DNA of 34,819 nucleotides from Myxococcota bacterium (GTDB lineage: Bacteria > Myxococcota_A > Polyangia > JAAYKL01), in contig JASJCT010000091.1 in the NCBI GenBank assembly GCA_030065855.1, positions 1 through 34,819 on the forward strand, read 5' to 3'. The notes under the pieces were generated by a model, which was given only the letters and a program-made list of their open reading frames with translations, was not told where the DNA came from and ran no database searches. Positions 1 to 7,181 of this stretch are shown piece by piece (position 1 is the first letter of the stretch; every line of letters begins with the position of its first letter). The position numbers and the translations under genes were made by a program.

Positions 1-407
1 GAGCTGTTAAACAGCTGACCGTCTGCTGCGCCACAGATGCCTCCCTCGGTGTCTGAATCAGTGTCCGTGTCTGAATCAGTGTCGGTGTCAGTATCAGTGT
101 CGGTATCTGAGTCAGTGTCTGTGTCAGTATCAGTGTCAGTATCAGCGTCGGTATCTGAATCCGTGTCTGTGTCAGTATCAGTGTCCGTGTCTGAATCTGT
201 GTCCGTGTCTGAATCCGTGTCCGTGTCTGAATCCGTGTCCGTATCGGTATCCGTACCGGTATCCGTATCGCTATCAGTGTCACTATCCCCATCCCCGCTG
301 GTGCCATCCTCCCCTTCCTCATTGCGTCTGCTTTCCTGGCATCCAAGCATTCCCAAAGCCAGAACCATGCAGATTGACAGAGCGCTTAGATTACTGATGC
401 TTTTCAT
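1..407 (-). CDS. Asp-Thr/Ser repeat lipoprotein, N-terminal part (runs off window)
   Basis: The minus-strand frame opens at ATG 407, preceded by a GGGAG ribosome-binding site, and stays open to the window edge (135 codons seen). Residues 1-23 form a lipoprotein signal: a basic start, a hydrophobic stretch and the lipobox LGMLGC. After a short Glu/Gly-rich spacer comes a long low-complexity stretch of alternating Asp with Thr or Ser (DNA about 46-290), then EGGICGAADGQLFNS, which looks like the start of a folded domain cut off by the window. Such acidic Asp-Thr linkers are common in surface lipoproteins of Myxococcota, where they probably tether a domain away from the outer membrane and may bind calcium. 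The function of the missing domain cannot be told. The opposite frame (Val-Ser-rich) lacks a signal peptide and is a shadow. Confidence 0.8.
   Translation of the reverse strand, partial: MKSISNLSALSICMVLALGMLGCQESRRNEEGEDGTSGDGDSDTDSDTDTGTDTDTDTDSDTDTDSDTDTDSDTDTDTDTDTDSDTDADTDTDTDTDTDSDTDTDTDTDTDSDTDTDSDTEGGICGAADGQLFNS
46..290. repeat. In-frame hexanucleotide-based tandem repeat
   Basis: The plus strand reads as variations of GTGTCT, GAATCA, GTGTCC and GTATCA in tandem, with units of 6 or 12 nt. Read on the minus strand this gives alternating Asp and Thr/Ser codons, with many synonymous variants mixed in. Because every unit is a multiple of three, gain or loss of units keeps the lipoprotein in frame and only changes linker length. 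The variety of codons suggests the array is old and maintained for the protein sequence rather than freshly slipped. Confidence 0.85.
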
Positions 408-561
408 GATTCACTCCCTTCGTCGATATAGTTTACCGCAAGTTGGCGTTTTGGCTATAGGCATTGAGTAGTAGACCATTCTTCGTACTATCATCTTAAT
501 AAAAGCAGGGCCAGGGGGGCATCCATTGGACAATAGCTGTCGCTCGATATAAAAAATAGCG

Positions 562-1374
562 ATGATTCGGCTGCATTTTCAAAGCTTGGGTGTATTGGAA
601 AGGACGCGCTTTTGTACGACCGTCATCGACGTGCTCAACGATATGTGGGATCTCGGCTTGGACCGGCAGCGGTATGAGGCCAGTACGTATGAATCGTTCA
701 TTTGTGATATCGCAAAGCGAGCGGGCAGGGCCGTCGACCGGGAAAGCAATGCGCACGGCAAGGGGGAGACCTATGACTTTCTTTGCGCCCTCTCATCCGA
801 CCGGAACGCCCCAATAAAAAGCCATATCCACGACCTGGCCCAGATTCTCTTCTTAGACCGGGAGCAGCGCGAGGAATACGTTAACCATGCCGATATCGCG
901 CCCCCCTACAAAATCTCCAAGCTCCTACTCGAGTACGCTGTGAAGTCGAGGCAGCTGGATCAGATACTGGGAGTATTGACCAAGGGATATTGCGCGATCC
1001 AATGCGATCGGCTGCCGGTGGGCTGCTGCAGCGTTCTGGGGTATGACATGGGGCTCGTTCCCCAAGCCATGCTCGATCTTCAGGCACGCGAGGCGAATAA
1101 GGCGGGCGTTTGTCTGCCGGCGCAGGAAACCAAGTGCAGATATCACACCTCCGAGGGCTGTGCCATCCGGTTGTTTAAGTCGCCGGCGTGCATTGGTTTT
1201 TTATGCGAAGAGCTTCACACCTTTTTGGAGAAACAATACCCCCCGGCCGCACTGACGCGGTTTATTCACCCCCTCACGGTATTCAGAAACTGCTATCTGG
1301 ACCGCAAACAGATCTTCGACACCATGGACCTCGCGATAGATACAGGCGTGCAGCTGATTGAAACCGGTGGCTGA
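562..1374 (+). CDS. Cys-rich protein with YkgJ-like cysteine cluster
   Basis: A 270-residue soluble protein with no signal peptide. Its second half has nine cysteines: C144, C148, C155, C156, C184, C192, C200, C210 and C215. The paired CC followed by CAIRLFKSPACIGFLC resembles the pattern of YkgJ-type zinc/iron-binding cysteine cluster proteins, in which a CxxxxxxCC segment is followed by C-(x9)-C-(x4)-C. The first 140 residues are helical-looking and I do not recognise them. The ATG at 562 has no convincing Shine-Dalgarno sequence, so the start is uncertain. The gene diverges from the lipoprotein at 407 and ends 19 nt before the stop of the converging membrane-protein gene. The metal bound and the role are unknown; the family assignment is by motif only. 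Confidence 0.6.
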   Translation: MIRLHFQSLGVLERTRFCTTVIDVLNDMWDLGLDRQRYEASTYESFICDIAKRAGRAVDRESNAHGKGETYDFLCALSSDRNAPIKSHIHDLAQILFLDREQREEYVNHADIAPPYKISKLLLEYAVKSRQLDQILGVLTKGYCAIQCDRLPVGCCSVLGYDMGLVPQAMLDLQAREANKAGVCLPAQETKCRYHTSEGCAIRLFKSPACIGFLCEELHTFLEKQYPPAALTRFIHPLTVFRNCYLDRKQIFDTMDLAIDTGVQLIETGG

Positions 1375-1393
1375 TCGCTTACAGCAAACTGAG

Positions 1394-3208
1394 CTATTTT
1401 ACTATCTTAATTGCCGTTAGCTTGGGGGTCGATTTTTTGTCTTGAGGAATAACGACTATTTTTCCAAAGCGGTCATTTCTTCTCTTATAATCTCGAATGA
1501 GTCGATAAGTGACTTCATTATCATACTCAGATGTCTCAACGGTCAAATTAAATTCTCTTATTACGTTGGCATGTCTGAATCTTCCGAATACCATCACTTC
1601 CAGCGGTATCTTACTGTCTGTTTGCAATAGTATTCTTTTCCCGCCATATTCACTATCTAGCTGATACACCAAACCTGCTGCTGATAATACATCTTGTGCT
1701 AGTGGTGTTGGCTCAATTTCGCACTCGGTGAGATATTTAGTAAGGCGACTACATGCCGTATTAATACGTGGCAGTGCATCATAGACGGCCCAGGTTGTAT
1801 CGACGAAGATGGGCCATTCAGGCCGACCTTTGGACAGTGATAGCTTTAGATTTTTCCAGCCGCTGTTTTCCCTTTCTAGATGTGCCAAGCTATGGAAAAA
1901 GTTTTTGGTCAACCATCCATCAACACTACTTGTATCGGCAATATTCTTGTTGTTAAGAGGAATTAAATTCAGCAATAGAGCGAATAATAGTATCAGTGTC
2001 TTCCAAGAGCATAAAGCCGTTAAAACAGGCGATACATATTTCCTTGCGTTTAGAGATGCAAAGCGAATATTTTTTAAATAGGTATTTTTAAGATTTATGG
2101 ATAACGCTTCCATTAAAAGAATGTAGAAGAAAATACTTTGGATGTACGTATATCTTTGGCCAACTTTGAATTGAGTCATTTTTTCTACTAAGCTCGATCG
2201 AGAGAATAAAGACATGATGCTAATAATAAAAATGAAATAGATGCAAACAAATAGCAATTTTTTATTAATGCTATGATAAGCGGATTTGATTACAAACATA
2301 ATGATTATAAAGAATATAGCACTCATATAGGGATATTGAGACAAGGTATACTTGGCTATGTTGAAAGCAAATACCGAGCGGAAAACAACAAAATTAATTA
2401 CGAGATGAAATGAATCTATGAATAAGTTAACCAACCTGTTGAGGTCGCTACAGATGTCTAGAAGACCTGCTGCCTTTTCAGGGCCAATGGCCAATTGATG
2501 ATGCACCAGGATATTGGCGATGCTTATCAAGTATAAAACAGCAGTAGATCTACCTGCTTTCTTAAAGATCAACAATAATAACAGGGGCAATGTCACAAGG
2601 GATAATGCATGACCCCAGACGCATATATTGAAGATGATAAACATGGGATACTTGCTTTGTGAGCGAAATCCGATCAAGGCAATCAGTGCTTGTATGAGAA
2701 GGAAATTCCATGTCGAATAATCTACATGAGCAAATAAGAATATTTTTGAATACGGCATTAAAACAAAAAGTATACAGGTGATAAACCGTAGGGAATCAGA
2801 TTTCATGAACTCGCGGTATTGCCTGCTGAAAAAAAGACTGTGAGCAAATAAACTCAACGACAAAGGGACCCAAGAATAGATGTATGGCATCCAGGTGGTT
2901 GGGAATACCAGGGCTGTCCTACCGATAATGTTTGGCAGAAGCGGTAGGTAGCCTTGTTTAAATCTAAATATGTTAGAGATATCTCTGTTGTTGTAGAAAA
3001 AAGAGAAGACGCTAGTACCGTCCTCTACGCGCATTGCAGGGATAAAGATGGCATTCCCACTTTTAAAGATATGTATCAAAATCATTATTGCTATTAGTGA
3101 GACGTACTGAATCAGGTAACTATCATTGAACGTGTTAAGGATAGTAGAAGCAGTTTTAGATAGTTTATCTTTCAAACTACTTTTTGCTGTTGGAGAAGTT
3201 GTAAACAT
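1394..3208 (-). CDS. Polytopic membrane protein, GT-C glycosyltransferase-like
   Basis: A 604-residue protein with about ten or more hydrophobic segments over residues 35-420, then a soluble C-terminal domain of about 180 residues. In the first external loop it has RVEDGTSVF, followed by GYLPLLPNIIG. This matches the pattern EDG-x-VF...GYL-x-L-x-PR seen in a family of large bacterial membrane proteins with GT-C topology, in which an acidic residue of the first loop is catalytic. A transferase using a polyprenyl-phosphate sugar is therefore possible, but substrate and activity are not shown. The coding sequence is markedly AT-richer than the genes on both sides, with many AAT, ATA and TTT codons, suggesting transfer. 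No Shine-Dalgarno sequence is visible before ATG 3208. It stands alone on the minus strand. Confidence 0.6.
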   Translation of the reverse strand: MFTTSPTAKSSLKDKLSKTASTILNTFNDSYLIQYVSLIAIMILIHIFKSGNAIFIPAMRVEDGTSVFSFFYNNRDISNIFRFKQGYLPLLPNIIGRTALVFPTTWMPYIYSWVPLSLSLFAHSLFFSRQYREFMKSDSLRFITCILFVLMPYSKIFLFAHVDYSTWNFLLIQALIALIGFRSQSKYPMFIIFNICVWGHALSLVTLPLLLLLIFKKAGRSTAVLYLISIANILVHHQLAIGPEKAAGLLDICSDLNRLVNLFIDSFHLVINFVVFRSVFAFNIAKYTLSQYPYMSAIFFIIIMFVIKSAYHSINKKLLFVCIYFIFIISIMSLFSRSSLVEKMTQFKVGQRYTYIQSIFFYILLMEALSINLKNTYLKNIRFASLNARKYVSPVLTALCSWKTLILLFALLLNLIPLNNKNIADTSSVDGWLTKNFFHSLAHLERENSGWKNLKLSLSKGRPEWPIFVDTTWAVYDALPRINTACSRLTKYLTECEIEPTPLAQDVLSAAGLVYQLDSEYGGKRILLQTDSKIPLEVMVFGRFRHANVIREFNLTVETSEYDNEVTYRLIRDYKRRNDRFGKIVVIPQDKKSTPKLTAIKIVK

Positions 3209-3350
3209 CAGCGCTACAAATCGATAATGCGTATAGCAATATTTGTGCCTACTGCACTATTATTTATCACACATCGAAATAGCAATCAACAAGTACTCAT
3301 TTTTGCTGCACACAACCCAAATTTATTATCCATAATGCCCTTGCCCCCTG

Positions 3351-3368
3351 GGGTATCCGAGGTTACCC
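3351..3368. promoter_or_regulatory. Near-palindromic dyad upstream of the DUF362 operon
   Basis: GGGTATCC-GA-GGTTACCC is an 18-bp dyad (7 of 8 pairs match, one T-T mismatch) about 10 nt before the AGGAGG ribosome-binding site. It could be a repressor operator or a small leader hairpin. No homologous site is known to me. Confidence 0.3.
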
Positions 3369-3390
3369 TACGCCAAGTAGGAGGTGTGCC

Positions 3391-4458
3391 ATGGGTGCGT
3401 GTAAATGGAGCAAATCGAGTATGGGAATGCACCGCCGAGATGTGTTGAAGCTCGGCGCAGCCGCGACCGGGCTTGGGGTTTTGGGCATACACCCCATTGG
3501 ATCGCTTGCCAGCACGCAACCCGCCTGTCTGGTACCCAAGGTATCTGGCCCAGGCCATGTGGTGAAGGTCTCCATGCCCGGTATGCGCGGGCGCTGGTTT
3601 CCCCACGCCGAAGCCGCAAAAATAGCCGTTGAAAAAGCCGTGACCACCCTGGCCCGCGAGTCAGATTTGGGGCGCGCGTGGGCCAAGTTCATTCAAAAAG
3701 AGGACAAGGTCGGTATCAAAATCAATTGCCTGGGGGGACGCATGTCCTCCACGATGAAAGAGGTCGTCGAACCCATCGTGGCAGGGGTTCGAAACGTCGG
3801 TGTTCCAGACGAAAACATCATGATTTTCGACCAGTTCGGCGGCAACATGCGGGGTGCTCGGTATGCGTGGCAGGATAAACCAGGCCGTCTTCGGGTCATC
3901 AACCACCCGGTGGTGGGGTACGAAAAGAATTGGACCCGGGCCGAAGGGGCAAAAGGCAAGCTATCCAAAGCACTGACCTGGGCCACGGCCATTATCAACG
4001 TGCCTGTGCTCAAAGATCACGACCTGGGGGGTGCGGGGATTACGTGCAGCATGAAAAACATGGTCTTTGGATGCGTGGAGCACCCCCCCCTCATGCACCG
4101 GGAAATCAAAATCGCACTGCCCCATTTTTACGCCCGGGAAGAAATACGCGGGCGGGTCCGGTTGACCATTGTCGATGGGTCTTTCTGCCTCTACGACGGC
4201 GGGCCCCAACACAATCCCGCTGCCCACGTCACCCACGATGCGATCTACGCCAGCACAGATCCAGTGGCCACCGACGCCATCGCCCTTGAGGTGGTCGAAT
4301 CCCTGCGCAAGGCAAACGGCCTAAAACCCCTGGCGGCAGTGCGCCGACCCGCTACTTTCCTACCTCTTGCAGAGGAGATCGGCCTGGGTATTGCGGCGCG
4401 CGATAAGATATTCCTAGAAACCGTGTCGCTCCCACCCTTTACCGGAGCCTCGGCTTGA
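3391..4458 (+). CDS. Tat-exported DUF362-domain protein
   Basis: A 355-residue protein starting at ATG 3391, chosen because AGGAGG lies at 3379-3384 with ideal spacing; an internal ATG 30 nt later is possible. Residues 14-45 form a twin-arginine signal (RRDVLKLG, hydrophobic core, Ala-rich end), so the protein is exported folded. The mature part matches the DUF362 family: DKVGIKINCLGG, then VPILKDHD-type VPVLKDHDLGGAG, SMKNMVFG and DGSFCLYDGGP, ending with an Ala-Thr-Asp-Pro-Val-Ala segment. DUF362 proteins are found near Fe-S and redox genes, but their reaction is not established. No 4Fe-4S ferredoxin motif is present here. The stop codon overlaps the TTG start of murB by three bases (TTGA), suggesting translational coupling. 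Confidence 0.8.
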   Translation: MGACKWSKSSMGMHRRDVLKLGAAATGLGVLGIHPIGSLASTQPACLVPKVSGPGHVVKVSMPGMRGRWFPHAEAAKIAVEKAVTTLARESDLGRAWAKFIQKEDKVGIKINCLGGRMSSTMKEVVEPIVAGVRNVGVPDENIMIFDQFGGNMRGARYAWQDKPGRLRVINHPVVGYEKNWTRAEGAKGKLSKALTWATAIINVPVLKDHDLGGAGITCSMKNMVFGCVEHPPLMHREIKIALPHFYAREEIRGRVRLTIVDGSFCLYDGGPQHNPAAHVTHDAIYASTDPVATDAIALEVVESLRKANGLKPLAAVRRPATFLPLAEEIGLGIAARDKIFLETVSLPPFTGASA

Positions 4459-5414
4459 TCACTCCTGAGCTGAAGGCCAGGTTTCCAGAGGTTCCGATCA
4501 GAGAAGGGGTCCTACTCTCAGATTACGCTTCGTTCGGCATTGGCGGTCCAGCGGCCGGATTTGTGAGCGTGTCAGACATTTCGCTCTTTGCCAGGCTGCT
4601 CCCTGGGGCCAATGCTCTCGGGGTCCCCACCCTGATTATCGGAGGAGGCACCAACCTGCTGGTCAGCGATGCGGGATATGACGGCCTGGTGATTCACATC
4701 GATATTAATGATTTCCAAGTTGACAGAGAACTCGGCATCGCCAAGGCTGGTGCGGGTGTTCCAACGGCCTTGTTTGTGGACCGGGTTATCGAGGCGGGCA
4801 TGGCCGGACTCGAGTTCGCCGCTGGCTTGCCAGGCACCATTGGCGGCGCCATTGCCGGCAATGCAGGGTGTTTTGGCCATACATTGAGCGACTTTTTAGA
4901 ACGCGTCGCAATCCTAGAACCAGATGGAACCGTGAGAGAGGTCGACGTAGACTGGTTTGACTTTGATTATCGGCGCTCGCGCGTATTGGATGGGGAGGCG
5001 GTCATTGTTAGCGCCACATTCAACCTGCAACAGGGAGATCGGATCGCGCTCAGGGCCATTGCACAGCAACACTTGGCGATCCGATCGGCAAAGCACCCGC
5101 CAAAGGGAGCGAAAACAGCTGGATCCTATTTCAAGAACCTACCGCCCCAAGCCCCGGGTGAACCAAGACGCGCAGCCGGCGCACTACTCGATCAAGCCGG
5201 TGTCCACGGCCTCAGGGTAGGTGATGCAGCCGTGTTTGAACGCCATGCAAACATCATCGTCAATCGCGGACGCGCCACTGCCCGGGATGTGCTCTCCCTG
5301 GCTGCTCAAATGGCAAACCAGGTTCGAGAGCGGTTTGGCGTCGCACTCGAGCCCGAAGTTCGGTTCATAGGAGAGCACCCAGCTGATATAAGATACCTGA
5401 TTGACACGGGGTAA
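4455..5414 (+). CDS. murB: UDP-N-acetylenolpyruvoylglucosamine reductase
   Basis: MurB uses FAD and NADPH to reduce UDP-GlcNAc-enolpyruvate to UDP-MurNAc in cytoplasmic peptidoglycan precursor synthesis. The 319-residue product has the family blocks in order: SFGIGGPA, GGGTNLLVSD (FAD site), FAAGLPGTIGGAIAGNAG, YRRSR, AGSYFKN with the serine proton donor, GALLDQAGVHGLRVGDAAV, HANIIVNRG-x-ATARDV, and the C-terminal LEPEVRFIG with its conserved Glu. Start is TTG 4455, overlapping the upstream stop, with GGAG at 4444-4447. It lies outside any division/cell-wall cluster and sits in one run with DUF362 and the metal-efflux genes. The function is secure; why it shares this operon is not clear. Confidence 0.95.
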   Translation: MITPELKARFPEVPIREGVLLSDYASFGIGGPAAGFVSVSDISLFARLLPGANALGVPTLIIGGGTNLLVSDAGYDGLVIHIDINDFQVDRELGIAKAGAGVPTALFVDRVIEAGMAGLEFAAGLPGTIGGAIAGNAGCFGHTLSDFLERVAILEPDGTVREVDVDWFDFDYRRSRVLDGEAVIVSATFNLQQGDRIALRAIAQQHLAIRSAKHPPKGAKTAGSYFKNLPPQAPGEPRRAAGALLDQAGVHGLRVGDAAVFERHANIIVNRGRATARDVLSLAAQMANQVRERFGVALEPEVRFIGEHPADIRYLIDTG

Positions 5415-5436
5415 TTACATTTTTAGACTTATTTGA

Positions 5437-5769
5437 ATGCGGTGTGTTTGCTCCATCCTAATGCTGGCTCTCTTCGCGTGGGTGATCGTCACGCCCACTT
5501 TGGCCACTGCTTTGGTATATTTGGACGACGTCAGTTCTTTGGCCACCCATCACGACGACGGCGCTCCCTGTCCGGATGGAGACGGAGACGAGCCCTGCAA
5601 GGGCAGCTGCCCCTGTGTCTGCTGTCCAGGTCATACCACAATGATGCATTCACTGCCGTTCGTCTCACTCCCCATCACGCACTTTTCAATGGCATATCAC
5701 TTGGGTCTGCCCGAGACCGATCCCCCCAGGGGTATTTATATCCGCGTCTTCCGTCCACCGCGGGTATGA
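5437..5769 (+). CDS. Small Cys/His-rich secreted protein, CzcI-like
   Basis: A 110-residue protein with an N-terminal signal or anchor (MRCVCSILMLALFAWVIV, then an Ala-rich end) and a short polar body containing HHDD, acidic residues and CPCVCCPGH. It ends in a basic, proline-rich tail (RVFRPPRV). Small proteins of this kind, with a Cys/His motif and a PPR-type tail, are encoded just before czcCBA in several proteobacteria (CzcI and DUF2946-like proteins), where they are thought to take part in periplasmic metal sensing or regulation. It lies 22 nt after murB and before czcC. No clear ribosome-binding site is seen, and a frame four bases earlier overlaps it but lacks any such features. Assignment rests on context and composition. 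Confidence 0.65.
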   Translation: MRCVCSILMLALFAWVIVTPTLATALVYLDDVSSLATHHDDGAPCPDGDGDEPCKGSCPCVCCPGHTTMMHSLPFVSLPITHFSMAYHLGLPETDPPRGIYIRVFRPPRV

Positions 5770-5796
5770 GTATGTAAAAACAACGATATTCAAATC

Positions 5797-5814
5797 GCCC
5801 ACGCCACCGTGGGC
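5797..5814 (+). promoter_or_regulatory. GC-rich hairpin between czcI-like gene and czcC
   Basis: GCCCACG-CCAC-CGTGGGC forms a perfect 7-bp stem with a 4-nt loop. No T-run follows, so it is not a standard intrinsic terminator. It could slow polymerase, protect the upstream mRNA end or mask weak start codons at 5817 and 5820. Confidence 0.45.
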
Positions 5815-5876
5815 AGTTGGTGATCCACGACCCGTCCGATCAGTGCGGCCGGATCTTGGCGAAAGGAAGATGCTCA

Positions 5877-7181
5877 GTGGGATACAGCATTGCGTTGCCT
5901 ACATGTGTTTCAAGTGCGGTGGCCGCGATACTCGCCGTGGCCGCACCCCCCATCTCTGCAAGGGCTGAGCCGGAAAAGGGGGCGATAGCAGAACAGCCCT
6001 CAGGTGGCTCGGATATATCTGAAATCAGGGTTACCTGGTCGGACATTGCAGCGCTTGTGGACAGGCACCCGAGCATCGCGGTCGGTAATCAAAAGACCGC
6101 TGCCGCACAAGCTGCAGTTGATGCGGCCCGGGCCGTGCCCAACCCAAACTTGGCAGTGAACGCGGCCTATGGCCGGGCGCGGGATGCATCTGCATCGCGG
6201 GTCGAATGGGGCGTGGGACTTTCAATGCCCCTCGGCTGGATTGCCAAGCGCAAGGCCAGGGTGGCTGCGGCCCAAGCCGGGGCCGGGGTGGCTGCCGCAG
6301 CATCAGAGACATTGCGTCGGGACGTGCTGCTCCAGCTAAGCGCGCTTTTCTGGCATCTTAGCTATGAGCAGGAACGTGTGACAGCACTGGCCGCCCTTAA
6401 TCACCAAACCGCAGCCCTCGCAAGGACAATCAAGCAGCGCGTGGACAAAGGCGAGAGCCGACCGGTCGCAGCCACACGGGTCGAAATCGAGGTCGAGAAG
6501 ATCGCCGGTGAGCTCGCATTCGCCCGGTCTGCGTTGGAAATGCGGCAGGTACAGCTTGGGCTCTGGCTCGGCATTGGCAATGGACAGAGGATCGTCGTCG
6601 CGGCAAATCTGACCGAGCTGCCCCAGCACATATCAGCTGCAACCGCGCGAGAGCGGGTGCGCACTGGGCATCCGACACTCGTCACAGGTCAGGCAGAGGT
6701 CCAGGCGCTCACGGCCGACGTCGCGCTTGAGCGCCGGCAGCGCATGCCAGGTGCCTCAGTCCAGGTCTTCACCGACCACGAGCTGGATCGCACGGCCTAT
6801 GGCGTGGGGTTGGCCGTTGAGCTGCCATTGTGGAATTTGAACAAGGGAAATATTAATCAGGCCCAGGCCTTACTGGCAGCGAGAAAAAGCCAGCTCGATG
6901 CAGAACGCATCGAGATAGCGTCCGTTGCTATTGAGGCCCAGGCCACTTGTCAGGCCGGTGTGGGGCTCGCGATCCGATATCGCGACCAGATACAGCCCCG
7001 CGCAGATTCGGCTGCTAATACCATCGAACGCACCTATGCACTCGGTGAGGCAACCCTGCTCGAGTTGATAGATGCGCGTCGCACCCTGCTGGAAACGAGG
7101 ATGCAGCGCCTGGCTGCGTTTGCACAGGCCCAGACCGAATGTGGCCGGCTCGCCGTTCTGATTGGAGAAGAGACACAATGA
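5877..7181 (+). CDS. czcC: Outer-membrane efflux protein of the CzcC (TolC) family
   Basis: This is the outer-membrane channel subunit of the tripartite heavy-metal RND exporter. The frame is open from TTG 5817, but the better start is GTG 5877: it follows AAAGGAAG at about 5862-5869 and makes a proper Sec signal (VSSAVAAILAVAAPPISARA). The protein is then 434 residues. The mature part has the two repeated halves of the outer-membrane efflux fold: long Ala/Gln/Glu-rich coiled-coil helices and phrases such as HPSIAVGNQKTAAAQAAVDA, PNPNLAVNAAYG, GVGLSMPLGW and GVGLAVELPLWNLNKGNI, then ALGEATLLELIDARRTLLET near the C terminus. It overlaps the start of czcB (ATGA), so the two are probably translated together. 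Confidence 0.9.
   Translation: MGYSIALPTCVSSAVAAILAVAAPPISARAEPEKGAIAEQPSGGSDISEIRVTWSDIAALVDRHPSIAVGNQKTAAAQAAVDAARAVPNPNLAVNAAYGRARDASASRVEWGVGLSMPLGWIAKRKARVAAAQAGAGVAAAASETLRRDVLLQLSALFWHLSYEQERVTALAALNHQTAALARTIKQRVDKGESRPVAATRVEIEVEKIAGELAFARSALEMRQVQLGLWLGIGNGQRIVVAANLTELPQHISAATARERVRTGHPTLVTGQAEVQALTADVALERRQRMPGASVQVFTDHELDRTAYGVGLAVELPLWNLNKGNINQAQALLAARKSQLDAERIEIASVAIEAQATCQAGVGLAIRYRDQIQPRADSAANTIERTYALGEATLLELIDARRTLLETRMQRLAAFAQAQTECGRLAVLIGEETQ

Noticed and set aside
46..290. CRISPR-like array
   Set aside because: Units are 6-12 nt without unique spacers and lie inside a coding sequence; no cas genes are present.
37..471. Plus-strand frame coding for Val-Ser-Glu repeats
   Set aside because: It is the antisense reading of the Asp-Thr/Ser repeat. 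The minus frame has a ribosome-binding site, lipoprotein signal and stays open to the edge; this one has none of these.
5433..5777. Frame overlapping the CzcI-like gene, starting at TTG
   Set aside because: No signal peptide, no metal motif and no family resemblance; the frame four bases later has all of these.
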